Position numbers and translations under genes: made by a program. A stretch of 64,000 bases of DNA, from assembly GCF_030694575.1 (NCBI RefSeq), contig NZ_JAUYUS010000120.1, positions 1-64,000 on the forward strand, given 5' to 3'. Source of the DNA: Parvibaculum sp. (GTDB taxonomy: Bacteria; Pseudomonadota; Alphaproteobacteria; Parvibaculales; Parvibaculaceae). The notes beneath the pieces are model-generated. The model saw only the letters and a list, made by a program, of their open reading frames with translations, was not told where the DNA came from and made no database searches. Numbering within the stretch: position 1 is the first letter of the stretch; the number at the start of each line of letters is the position of its first letter. Of this stretch, positions 45,826 through 53,792 are shown in pieces.

Positions 45826-46035
45826 TCATTCGATGGGGCCGCCGGGTGCCGTTCCCGGATCCGGCGCCGGTCCCGGTTCGCAGGTGTCGCAGCCCGGAAG
45901 TTCGATCGGAACGGGTCCGCAATCGGCGGGGTCGCAAGGTAGCGGAACCGGCGTCTCATCCTCGGCCAGGGCCGGAACCGGCGCCACTATGAGCAGGCCC
46001 GCCAGAATGGCGGCCGCCGGTATGCCAAACTTCAT
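45826..46035 (-). CDS. Small secreted Pro/Cys-rich protein
   Basis: 69-residue protein with a signal peptide (about 1-25, cleavage after PALA). The mature peptide is acidic, Pro-rich and has four cysteines in a C-x-P-A-D-C...C-D-T-C pattern: PCDPADC and GCDTC, followed by EPGPAPDPGTAPGGP. Could be metal-binding or disulfide-crosslinked. GAGGGAG lies six bases before ATG 46035, preferred over ATG 46041 and GTG 46050. It follows another small secreted protein by 11 bp. No family recognised. Confidence 0.62.
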   Translation of the reverse strand: MKFGIPAAAILAGLLIVAPVPALAEDETPVPLPCDPADCGPVPIELPGCDTCEPGPAPDPGTAPGGPIE

Positions 46036-46046
46036 TTTCATCTCCC

Positions 46047-46250
46047 TCACTCACCCGTGGACGGAGTATCGAAGCCTTGACCCGACAGGTCCTTGGCATC
46101 CTCGTCGCTCGGCGCAACGACGGCTTCCTGCGAACTCTCCTCAATCTGCTCGAGTTGTTCCTCGGCATCTTCTTCGGCACTCACGGTCACAGGCACAAAC
46201 GCAAGAATGAAGAACGCGGCGACGGCCGCGATACCGATCCGGTATGTCAT
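46047..46250 (-). CDS. Small secreted acidic protein
   Basis: 67-residue protein with a signal peptide (about 1-25, MTYRIGIAAVAAFFILAFVPVTVSA). The mature part is highly acidic (EEDAEEQLEQIEESSQEAVV) and contains no cysteine. GGGAGGAACTCAG precedes ATG 46250. First of a two-gene minus-strand unit with the Pro/Cys-rich protein. Function unknown. The gap to the TetR gene is about 90 bp. Confidence 0.62.
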   Translation of the reverse strand: MTYRIGIAAVAAFFILAFVPVTVSAEEDAEEQLEQIEESSQEAVVAPSDEDAKDLSGQGFDTPSTGE

Positions 46251-46340
46251 CTGAGTTCCTCCCTGCATGCGGCGGAGGGCGAATGCCCGCCTCCACGGGT
46301 GACGCTGCGCTCACGGAGAAGGCGCGTCAAGCCGCCGCGC

Positions 46341-46967
46341 TCATGCGGGTTGGGCGGCCGCCGTCTCCGGGCTGCGGCGCATGAGCCCGGCGATAAGCCG
46401 ATCGAGGCCGAGCGCATATCCGGCACGCGCATCCTGAGGATTTTCGGCACTGGCTATCCCCAACGCGGCCTGTTGCAGGGCACCCGACAGCAACTCGTTC
46501 ACCGGCCGCATCTCGTCCGCGGCGATGAACCCTTCGTCGACGAGATGTTGCAGCGCATGATCGAGAAACAGCGTGCTGAGCGGCGCCTGAAGCGCCTTCC
46601 AGTCCGCGAGCCCCAGTACGGCAGGCCCCTCGATCAGGAACAATCGCCTGACCTCGGGATCGGTATAGATGCCGAGCAGCACCTGACACCCGACCTGAAG
46701 ATCGTCGCGGTCATGCGCGATGCGCGCCATTGTCTCCTCGAACAGCCGCTGTCCGATTTCCGGCAGCATCTGCTCCAGCAGGGCGCGAAAGAGATCGCGC
46801 TTGTCGGCAAACTGGTGGTAGAGCGCCCCCCGCGTGACCCCTGCTTCCCGCACGATGTCTTCGGTACCCGTATCCGCATATCCCCGGTCGGCAAACAGCC
46901 GGCGCGCGGCAGCGAGCAGCTTGTCGCGGTTTTTCGAGGGGCGTTTGGCCTGGGACGTACGGGTCAT
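46341..46967 (-). CDS. TetR/AcrR-family repressor
   Basis: 208-residue TetR-type regulator. HTH: RDKLLAAARRLFADRGYADTGTEDIVREAGVTRGALYHQFADKRDLFRALLEQM, a textbook TetR_N domain. The rest is the ligand-binding helical domain, with the LLGIYTDPEVRRLFLIEGPAVLG block seen in the TetR_C33-like group. Divergent from the heme-type membrane protein; two identical 17-bp palindromes lie between them. ATG 46967 is preferred; in-frame ATG 46979 lies in the operator. Confidence 0.9.
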   Translation of the reverse strand: MTRTSQAKRPSKNRDKLLAAARRLFADRGYADTGTEDIVREAGVTRGALYHQFADKRDLFRALLEQMLPEIGQRLFEETMARIAHDRDDLQVGCQVLLGIYTDPEVRRLFLIEGPAVLGLADWKALQAPLSTLFLDHALQHLVDEGFIAADEMRPVNELLSGALQQAALGIASAENPQDARAGYALGLDRLIAGLMRRSPETAAAQPA

Positions 46968-46975
46968 ATCCTCAT

Positions 46976-46992
46976 TCATACAGCTTGTATGA
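46976..46992. promoter_or_regulatory. TetR operator, copy 1
   Basis: TCATACAGCTTGTATGA, a palindrome with 7-bp arms (TCATACA/TGTATGA) and a 3-bp centre, next to the TetR start. Identical to copy 2. Confidence 0.82.
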
Positions 46993-47022
46993 AACACGAT
47001 TTCGAATTATACAGGCTGCATA

Positions 47023-47039
47023 TCATACAGCTTGTATGA
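47023..47039. promoter_or_regulatory. TetR operator, copy 2
   Basis: Identical TCATACAGCTTGTATGA 47 bp from copy 1 (centre to centre), 20 bp before the membrane-protein ATG. A degenerate third site (TATACAGGCTGCATAT at 47008-47023) lies between them. Confidence 0.82.
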
Positions 47040-47058
47040 AAAATTCGGGAGCGAAACG

Positions 47059-47703
47059 ATGACCGATGGCACTCTGCAACACCCGTCCATGCCTCGTGCC
47101 GGCGGGCGGCGGATACCGTGGTGGCTCTTCGGGTCCGTTCTGGCCGTCGTCGGCGCCATCGTGGCGGCAAGCATCGCCGTCTATGGCCCCGGCGAGGACG
47201 GTCTGCTGCACATCACGCGCTACACGGCCCGCTTTGCGTTTCTGATCTTCATCACCGTCTTCGCGAGCGCCGCGCTGGCGCAGCTCTTCCCCTCTCCGCT
47301 CACGCGCTGGCTCAAGCGCAACCGGCGCTACATGGGCCTCTCCTTCGCACTCGCCCACTTCCTGCATCTCGGCGCCATCGTCGCTTACCACCGCGCCATC
47401 GGCGAGATGCCGGGCGTCGTAACGATTGTCGGCGGCGGCGGCGCCTATCTCTTCATCGCGCTCCTGGCGCTGACCTCCAACGACTGGTCGGTCCGCAAGC
47501 TCGGGCCGAAGACCTGGCGGCGCCTCCACCTCACCGGCATCTCCTATGTCTGGCTGATCTTCATGAACTCCTATGTCGGCCGCCTGATGAGCGAGACGCC
47601 GCCCGAACCGAAACCGATCTTCGCCGTGACGGCCGGTCTCGGGTTTCTCGCTCTCGGCCTGCGCATCGCCGCGTGGCTGAAACGGCGCAAAGCCGCCGCC
47701 TGA
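47059..47703 (+). CDS. Ferric-reductase-like heme membrane protein
   Basis: 214-residue integral membrane protein with six hydrophobic helices. His-bearing helices (SFALAHFLHLGAIVAYHRA, WRRLHLTGISYVWLIFMN) and RRYMGLSFALAHFLH match the ferric-reductase-like transmembrane/MsrQ domain that binds b-type heme. GGGAG precedes ATG 47059. It stands alone, opposite a TetR gene, and is probably repressed by it. No MsrP molybdoenzyme or flavin domain is adjacent, so the electron acceptor is unclear. Confidence 0.78.
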   Translation: MTDGTLQHPSMPRAGGRRIPWWLFGSVLAVVGAIVAASIAVYGPGEDGLLHITRYTARFAFLIFITVFASAALAQLFPSPLTRWLKRNRRYMGLSFALAHFLHLGAIVAYHRAIGEMPGVVTIVGGGGAYLFIALLALTSNDWSVRKLGPKTWRRLHLTGISYVWLIFMNSYVGRLMSETPPEPKPIFAVTAGLGFLALGLRIAAWLKRRKAAA

Positions 47704-47792
47704 CCGGATCACGACCTCTTGTTCGTTGGCGCAGCGTCGCCCGTGCTATTCTGGTCGGATCATCGGCTTGATTGCTTCCGAGGTTTCCCGGA

Positions 47793-48677
47793 ATGCACGG
47801 CACGAAAGCGACAACGGGCTATCGGGCTTCTGCGGCAGGGCTCTTTCTGCTGACGTTGATGCTTGTCGGCCCGGCCCACGCGAACATCTTCGGCCATGAC
47901 GACCGGCGCGACATCCTTCCCGGGGACGGGTTGAGCGGCGTCGGCACCATCGTCTGCGAGGGCACGACGCGCCGCCCCACGGCATCGCTCGTGACCCTGC
48001 CCGGCGGCTCCCCCTCGCCCTATTACGATGTCATCGCAACCGTCGCCCACGCCTTCATCGGCTCCAACGGACAACTTCTCCGGCAATGCGAATTCTGGCC
48101 GCAGGCCGATGCCGCCCTCGCCGCGAAAATCGTCTTCCTGGAAACGGGCACGCTCTCGCCTTACGGCAACTGGCACAACGACTGGGCGGTCGCCATTCTG
48201 GAGCGCCGCCTGCCGGAGAATTTCTCGCGCCTCCTGCCCCGCGTCGTGGACGAAGCCGAGGCTTACGAACTGAGAACGCGCAAGGCGCGCTTCCTGCTCG
48301 CCGGCCACAATGGCGAACGCGGCCCGCTGCAGGTGTCGGAAAATTGCGGCCCCGTGCCGAAGCTCGGTTCGCACCTGAACCGCTTCGACCCCCGCGTCTT
48401 CAATCACGATTGCGACATGATGCCGGGCTGGTCGGGCGGCCCGCTCATCCTTCGGGAAGGCGGCGCGAGCTACCTCGTGGCGGTGAACTCGACCGAGGTG
48501 AACGCCATCACGCATATCTCCGGCCGCCCCTATAATGGCCGCATGAACCCCAATACCGCCGTCCGCCTCGACGGCCGGTTCCTGGCAACGGTGGAGAACC
48601 TGCTGCGCGCCGGCGCGCCCGGCACCGTAAAATGCCTCGTAGTGAGCATGGACGAGACCCCCGCCCTCCCCTGCTGA
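47793..48677 (+). CDS. Secreted trypsin-like serine protease
   Basis: 294-residue exported protein (signal about 1-30, GPAHA-NI). The chymotrypsin-fold triad is His86 (ATVAHAF), Asp130 (WHNDWAVA) and Ser214 (GWSGGPL), correctly ordered and spaced. Several cysteines (Cys55, Cys99, Cys185, Cys207) could form disulfides. No PDZ domain, so it is not DegP-like. Substrate unknown. The start chosen is ATG 47793; an in-frame TTG at 47772 is weaker. Single gene. Confidence 0.83.
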   Translation: MHGTKATTGYRASAAGLFLLTLMLVGPAHANIFGHDDRRDILPGDGLSGVGTIVCEGTTRRPTASLVTLPGGSPSPYYDVIATVAHAFIGSNGQLLRQCEFWPQADAALAAKIVFLETGTLSPYGNWHNDWAVAILERRLPENFSRLLPRVVDEAEAYELRTRKARFLLAGHNGERGPLQVSENCGPVPKLGSHLNRFDPRVFNHDCDMMPGWSGGPLILREGGASYLVAVNSTEVNAITHISGRPYNGRMNPNTAVRLDGRFLATVENLLRAGAPGTVKCLVVSMDETPALPC

Positions 48678-48809
48678 CGCAGGGAAAGCGGCGTCCGCCC
48701 GGTTGCGGGTGACCGGCCGGAGATTCCCTGTATATTGTCGCCAAAAGAATGGCCCCAGCCGCCGGAGAAGCGGAGGGGCAAGTAAATTTTGCTTTCTGGG
48801 AGGAAAGAA

Positions 48810-50420
48810 ATGCCTTGGAATTTCGGGGACATCCTCGACGCCATTTCACCTGTCTTGCCGCAGGACGCGCCCGCCTTCGTTCACGGCGATCGTCGCATCA
48901 CCTGGGGCGAAACGACGAAGCGCAGCAACAATCTCGCCCGCGCGCTCATCGAACGCGGCGCGAAGCCGGGCGACAAGCTCGCCTTCTACATGCGCAACCG
49001 GCCCGAATACACGGAGCTCCTCGCCGCCGCCTACAAGGCGCGTCTCACGCATGTGAACGTCAATTACCGCTACAAGCCCGACGAAGTCTTCTACATCTTC
49101 GACAACTCGGATGCGCAGACCGTCGTCTACGGCACCGAGTTCCGCGACATCATCGAGGAAATCCGCCCGCGCCTGACGAAGGTGCAGACCTTCGTCGAAG
49201 TGAATGACGGCGGCGACATCGCGCCTTTCGCCGAACGCTACGAAACGCTGGCGGCATCGGGCAGCGGCGAACAACTCGACATCAAGCGCTCGCCCGACGA
49301 TCTCCTCTTCATCTACACGGGCGGCACCACCGGCATGCCGAAAGGCGTGATGTGGCGCCACGACGATCTGCGCGAGGTGCAGCTTTCGGCATTGCGCCGC
49401 CTCGGCCCCGTGCCGGAGTCGCTGGATGCGCTCGTCGCCTCCATCAAGGAAGTCGGTCCCGCCGGCCCCATGATCCCCGCCTGCCCGCTCATGCACGGCA
49501 CCGGCCTTCTCACCGCGAACGGCAACATGCTCTCGGGCGGCTGCGTCGTCACCCTCGACAATCAGTCGCTCGACCCGCACGAGCTTTGGGCTGCGGTCGA
49601 CCGCAACAAGGTCCAGCAGGTCGCGATCGTCGGCGACGCCTTCGCCAAGCCCATGCTCCGCGCGCTCGAGGAAGCACCGGGCAAATACGACCTCTCCAGC
49701 ATCGTCACCATCATCTCGTCGGGCGTCATGTGGTCGACCGAGGTGAAGCGCGGCCTGCTGAAATACATGCCGAACGCGATCATGACCGACAGCTTCGGCG
49801 CGTCGGAAGCCGTCGGCCTCGGTTCGTCGCTGATGACGAAGGACGGTGAGATCGCCACCGCGAAATTCCAGATCGGCGAACGCTGCAAGGTCTTCGACGA
49901 GAACGACGAACCCGTCGAGCCCGGCTCCGGCATCCCGGGCTTCATCGCCCTCGGCGCGCCGATCCCGGTCGGTTACTACAAGGACCCGGAAAAGAGCGCC
50001 CGCACCTTCAAGACCGTGCGCGGCGAGCGTTATGCGATCCCCGGCGACTGGTGCACCGTCGAAACCGACGGCACGCTGACGCTGCTCGGCCGCGGTTCGG
50101 CCTGCATCAACACGGCCGGCGAAAAGGTCTATCCGGAAGAAGTCGAGGAAGTGCTGAAGCGGCACCCCTCGATCGAGGACGCGCTCGTCGTCGGCCTGCC
50201 CGACGAGAAATGGGGACAGGCCGTTACCGGCGTCGTCAAGCTCAGCAACGGCGCCGCCTTCGACGAGGACGCCCTGCGCGCCCATGTGCGCGCGGCGCTT
50301 GCCGGCTACAAGACGCCGAAGCGCATCCTGATCGGCACGGTCCCCTTCCGCGCTCCGAACGGCAAGGCCGACTACAAGACGGTCACCGAATTCGCAAAGC
50401 GCGAACTGGGCGCCGCCTGA
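48810..50420 (+). CDS. Acyl-CoA synthetase (AMP-forming)
   Basis: 536-residue adenylate-forming enzyme activating a carboxylic acid to its CoA thioester. The P-loop motif LLFIYTGGTTGMPKGVMWRH, SFGASEAVG and the GDWCTVETDGTLTLLGR hinge with GEKVYPEEVEEVLKRHPSIEDALVVGLPDEKWGQAV are conserved, as is the C-terminal catalytic Lys in PNGKADYK. The LRRLGPVPESLDALVASIKEVG insertion is typical of long-chain/sterol-acid type synthetases (FadD3/FadD19-like). GGAGG upstream. A strong terminator follows, so the downstream dehydrogenases may be transcribed separately. Confidence 0.92.
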   Translation: MPWNFGDILDAISPVLPQDAPAFVHGDRRITWGETTKRSNNLARALIERGAKPGDKLAFYMRNRPEYTELLAAAYKARLTHVNVNYRYKPDEVFYIFDNSDAQTVVYGTEFRDIIEEIRPRLTKVQTFVEVNDGGDIAPFAERYETLAASGSGEQLDIKRSPDDLLFIYTGGTTGMPKGVMWRHDDLREVQLSALRRLGPVPESLDALVASIKEVGPAGPMIPACPLMHGTGLLTANGNMLSGGCVVTLDNQSLDPHELWAAVDRNKVQQVAIVGDAFAKPMLRALEEAPGKYDLSSIVTIISSGVMWSTEVKRGLLKYMPNAIMTDSFGASEAVGLGSSLMTKDGEIATAKFQIGERCKVFDENDEPVEPGSGIPGFIALGAPIPVGYYKDPEKSARTFKTVRGERYAIPGDWCTVETDGTLTLLGRGSACINTAGEKVYPEEVEEVLKRHPSIEDALVVGLPDEKWGQAVTGVVKLSNGAAFDEDALRAHVRAALAGYKTPKRILIGTVPFRAPNGKADYKTVTEFAKRELGAA

Positions 50421-50444
50421 CGCTTCCGCGAAAGACAGGGTTAA

Positions 50445-50475
50445 AAAGAGGCCGGTCCATGACCGGCCTCTTTGC
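50445..50475 (+). terminator. Terminator after the acyl-CoA synthetase gene
   Basis: Perfect 13-bp stem AAAGAGGCCGGTC (50445-50457), loop CAT, stem GACCGGCCTCTTT (50461-50473), with T's at its 3' end. Confidence 0.87.
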
Positions 50476-50632
50476 TTCCAGGCCGCCGGCTGCCCGAAAC
50501 GGGACGGAAAAGCATCTGCCTGAGCCCTCACCCGAAAGACCGCCTTGTCTACCCCTCCGATGCCGGTTGCCTGGCCGGAGGCTGTTGATATTGTGTCAGC
50601 CACAAGCAACTGACTTCGGAAAGAGAAAAGAC

Positions 50633-51826
50633 ATGGAAGCGCTGGAAAAATTCCGCGAGGAGACAAGGGCATGGCTTGAAGAGAATTGCCCGGCCTCCAT
50701 GCGGACTCCGATGCCCGAGGAGGAAACGCCCTGGGGCGGCCGCAATGCGAAGTGGCCCAATCCGGATTCGAAAGTCTGGCTCGACCGCATGGCCTCGCGC
50801 GGCTGGACCGCTCCTACCTGGCCGAAGGAATATGGCGGCGGCGGCCTGAGCAAGGAGGAAAACCTCGTCCTTCATCAGGAAATGCGGCGCATCAAGGCGC
50901 GCGCGCCGCTGTCGAGCTTCGGCATCTGGATGCTCGGGCCGGCCCTTCTCGAATTCGCGAACGAAGAGCAGAAGAAAGAACATCTGCCGAAAATCGTGCG
51001 CGGCGAAATCCGCTGGTGCCAGGGCTATTCCGAGCCGGGCGCGGGCTCGGACCTCGCCGGCCTGCAAACCAAATGCGAGGACAAGGGCGACCACTACCTC
51101 GTCAACGGCCAGAAGATCTGGACCTCCTATGCCGACAAGGCCGACTGGATTTTCTGCCTCGTCCGCACCGACCCGACGAAGAAGCATGACGGCATCAGCT
51201 TCCTGCTTTTCGACATGATGTCGCCCGGCGTCGAGGCGCGGCCCATTTCCATGATCTCGGGCGCCTCCCCCTTCTGCGAAACCTTCTTCACCGATGTGAA
51301 GGTGCCGAAGAAGAATCTCGTCGGCGAGTTGAACAAGGGCTGGACCATCGCGAAGCGCCTGCTGCAGCACGAGCGCGAAATGATCTCCGGCATGGGCCTC
51401 GGCGGCGCCGGTTCGGGCGCCGGTCTCGGCGGTCTGGAACAGGTCGCCAAGGAATATTACGGCGAGGCGAACGGCCGTATCGCCAGCCCGTCGCTGCGCG
51501 ACCACATCACGCGTCAGAAGATGGACGGCAAGGCTTTCGCGCTGACGCTCCAGCGTTCGGCGGAAGAAGCCAAGGCGGGACAAGGCCCCGGCGCCGCGAC
51601 ATCGATCTTCAAATATTACGGCACGGAGCTGAACAAGCGCCGCTTTGAACTTCTCCTCGAAGTGATGGGCACCAAGGCGCTCGGCTGGGAGGGCGAAGGC
51701 TTCAGCGAGGACGAAATCGCCGTCACGCGCTCATGGCTTCGCTCCAAGGGCAACTCGATTGAAGGCGGCACGAGCGAAGTTCAGCTCAACGTCGTCTCGA
51801 AGCGGGTGCTCGGTCTTCCCGACTGA
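50633..51826 (+). CDS. Acyl-CoA dehydrogenase, large subunit type
   Basis: 397-residue FAD-dependent acyl-CoA dehydrogenase. ACAD signatures: CQGYSEPGAGSDLAGLQTKCE (FAD/substrate loop), DYLVNGQKIWTSYA-like HYLVNGQKIWTSYAD, and the C-terminal IEGGTSEVQLNVVSKRVLGLP. The N-terminal EALEKFREETRAWLEENCP and GGRNAKWPNP insertion are features of the group active on bulky side chains (steroid or isoprenoid). The catalytic base cannot be placed with certainty by eye. It is followed 81 bp on by a second, shorter ACAD, suggesting a heteromer. Confidence 0.9.
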   Translation: MEALEKFREETRAWLEENCPASMRTPMPEEETPWGGRNAKWPNPDSKVWLDRMASRGWTAPTWPKEYGGGGLSKEENLVLHQEMRRIKARAPLSSFGIWMLGPALLEFANEEQKKEHLPKIVRGEIRWCQGYSEPGAGSDLAGLQTKCEDKGDHYLVNGQKIWTSYADKADWIFCLVRTDPTKKHDGISFLLFDMMSPGVEARPISMISGASPFCETFFTDVKVPKKNLVGELNKGWTIAKRLLQHEREMISGMGLGGAGSGAGLGGLEQVAKEYYGEANGRIASPSLRDHITRQKMDGKAFALTLQRSAEEAKAGQGPGAATSIFKYYGTELNKRRFELLLEVMGTKALGWEGEGFSEDEIAVTRSWLRSKGNSIEGGTSEVQLNVVSKRVLGLPD

Positions 51827-51907
51827 CGCCGCCTTGCATGAAATCCGGGCATGCCGCCGGCATGCTCTTCGCTTTTTATATAGAAACAGCAAACAATCCG
51901 GGATGAG

Positions 51908-53047
51908 ATGGCACTTGTACTGACTGAGGAGCAGCAGCTTCTCCGCGACACGGCAACGCAGTTCTTTCAGGAGCGGCTGCCGATCGCCAACCTTCGCAAA
52001 CTGCGCGACACGCAGGACCAGACAGGCTTCGACCGCGCGGCATGGAAGGAAATGTCCGATCTCGGCTTCGCCGGAATCATGATTTCCGAAAAATACGGCG
52101 GCACCGATTTCGGTCCCGTCGGCCTCGGCCTCGTGCTCGAACAGGCGGGCCGCACGCTCGCCGCGACCCCGCTGGTCTCCACCGTGCTGCTTTGCGGCTC
52201 CGCCGTCCAGCTCGCGGGCAACGCGACGCAGCGGCAGGACATCCTCTCCGCCATCGCGGCGGGCGACCGCGTGATGGCACTCGCGCTCGAGGAAGGCCCG
52301 CACCACAACCCGACCCGCATCGCGACAAAGGCCGTCGCGGAGGGCTCTTCCTATCGCATCACCGGCGCCAAGACCTTCGTGCTCGACGGCCACGTCGCCG
52401 ACCAGCTCGTCGTCGTGGCGCGGACGAGCGGCGGCGACAACGACCGCTCCGGCATCACGCTCTTCCTGGTCGATCCGAAATCCGAAGGTGTCAAGGTCAC
52501 GCGCACCCGCATGGTCGATAGCCGCAACGCCGCCAACATCGAATTCCGCAATGTTGCGGTGCCGGGCACGGCCGTGCTCGGCTCGGTCGATGGCGGCAAC
52601 GACGTCCTCGAAGAGGTGCTCGACATCGCGCGGATCGGCCTCGCCGCCGAAATGCTCGGTCTCACGCAGGAAGTCTTCGACACCACGCTCGCCTACCTCA
52701 AGGAACGCAAGCAGTTCGGCAAGGTGATCGGCTCCTTCCAGGCGCTGCAGCACCGCATGGCGACACTCTTCGCCGAAATCGAACTGTGCCGCTCCGTCGT
52801 CCTCGACGCGCTTTCCGCGCTCGAGGGACGCCGCAACGACGTGCCCCAGGTCGCAAGCCTCGCGAAATCGCGTCTCTCGGACATCGCGACCCTGATGACC
52901 AACGAGGGCTTGCAGATGCATGGCGGCATGGGCATGACCGATCAGTTCGACGTCGGCCTCTTCATGAAGCGTGCCCGCGTCGCGGCGGCAAGCTTCGGCG
53001 ACGGCAACTTCCATCGCGACCGCTACGCAACACTCGAAGGCTACTGA
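51908..53047 (+). CDS. Acyl-CoA dehydrogenase, small subunit type
   Basis: 379-residue ACAD paralogue, dissimilar to its neighbour. Blocks include the N-terminal LVLTEEQQLLRDTATQFFQERLPIANLR, GFAGIMISEKYGGTDFGPVGLGLVLEQAGRTLAATPL, and HGGMGMTDQFDVGLFMKRARVAAASFGDGNFH near the C-terminus. The motif GTSEVQ of catalytic subunits is not seen at the expected place. In actinobacterial FadE pairs an unlike second subunit forms an alpha2beta2 complex; here that is an inference from the tandem arrangement. Confidence 0.88.
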   Translation: MALVLTEEQQLLRDTATQFFQERLPIANLRKLRDTQDQTGFDRAAWKEMSDLGFAGIMISEKYGGTDFGPVGLGLVLEQAGRTLAATPLVSTVLLCGSAVQLAGNATQRQDILSAIAAGDRVMALALEEGPHHNPTRIATKAVAEGSSYRITGAKTFVLDGHVADQLVVVARTSGGDNDRSGITLFLVDPKSEGVKVTRTRMVDSRNAANIEFRNVAVPGTAVLGSVDGGNDVLEEVLDIARIGLAAEMLGLTQEVFDTTLAYLKERKQFGKVIGSFQALQHRMATLFAEIELCRSVVLDALSALEGRRNDVPQVASLAKSRLSDIATLMTNEGLQMHGGMGMTDQFDVGLFMKRARVAAASFGDGNFHRDRYATLEGY

Positions 53048-53053
53048 AGGCGT

Positions 53054-53081
53054 GGGCGGCCGGGCAATTCCCCGGCCGCCC
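53054..53081. repeat. GC-rich hairpin after the ACAD pair
   Basis: GGGCGGCCGGG (53054-53064), loop CAATTC, CCCGGCCGCCC (53071-53081): an 11-bp perfect stem 7 bp after the ACAD stop. No T-run follows, so it is not a standard terminator. It may stabilise the mRNA end or attenuate read-through into the DUF1007 gene. Confidence 0.6.
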
Positions 53082-53114
53082 ATCCGCCGTCGCAAACCGG
53101 AACAAAGGCAGCAG

Positions 53115-53792
53115 ATGACAGGCAAGTACCTTCCGGGTTTCACAGCGCTCGTCGCGCTGGCCTTGGCCGCTGTCTTTTCAGCCGTCCCCTTGTCTTCCGC
53201 CTCCGCGCATCCGCATGTCTGGATCGACATGACGACGGCCCTGCAATTCGACGACAAGGGCCGTGTCGCCGCCATAGAGATCAGCTGGACCTTCGACGAG
53301 TTCTATTCCGCCTTCGCCGTCGAGGATGCGCAGAAGAAAAACGGCACCTATGACGAGGCGCTGCTCGCCGGATTGACCTCGGTGAACCTCGAAAATCTTG
53401 CCGAATACAATTACTTCCTCGAAGTGATCGCGGATGGCGCCCCGGTGAAGACCGGCGAGGCGCGCGACGGAAAATCGACATGGGACGACACGGCCGGGCG
53501 GCTGACCCTCGCCTTCACCGTGCCGCTCGCGGAGCCGCGTCTCGCAACTGCCGCGTCGCCCGTGAAATTCCGCGTCTACGATCCCTCCTATTACATTTCG
53601 ATCGACTACGTGAAGGACGACCCGATCCGTCTCACCGGCGGGCCGCATGACGGCTGCACCCTGACGACCGAGGTTCCGAACGCCGAGAACGTCTGGACTT
53701 CGTTGCCCGAAACCGCCTTCACGAGCGCAACGTCGCAGCTTGGCGCCTATTTCGCGACCACGGCCTCGCTGACATGCGCGCCGCGAACATGA
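53115..53792 (+). CDS. DUF1007 family exported protein
   Basis: 225-residue protein with a signal peptide (about 1-31, cleavage after SASA) exposing HPHVWIDM, the hallmark His-x-His start of DUF1007. These periplasmic proteins almost always accompany NicO-type nickel/cobalt transporters, as here, and the N-terminal His-Pro-His may chelate metal. Two cysteines are near the C-terminus (DGCTLT, LTCAP). GCAGCAG-type weak ribosome-binding sequence. Stop overlaps the NicO start. Confidence 0.88.
   Translation: MTGKYLPGFTALVALALAAVFSAVPLSSASAHPHVWIDMTTALQFDDKGRVAAIEISWTFDEFYSAFAVEDAQKKNGTYDEALLAGLTSVNLENLAEYNYFLEVIADGAPVKTGEARDGKSTWDDTAGRLTLAFTVPLAEPRLATAASPVKFRVYDPSYYISIDYVKDDPIRLTGGPHDGCTLTTEVPNAENVWTSLPETAFTSATSQLGAYFATTASLTCAPRT

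Noticed and set aside
53054-53081. Rho-independent terminator after the ACAD pair
   Set aside because: The stem is strong but no T-run follows, so it is listed only as a hairpin.
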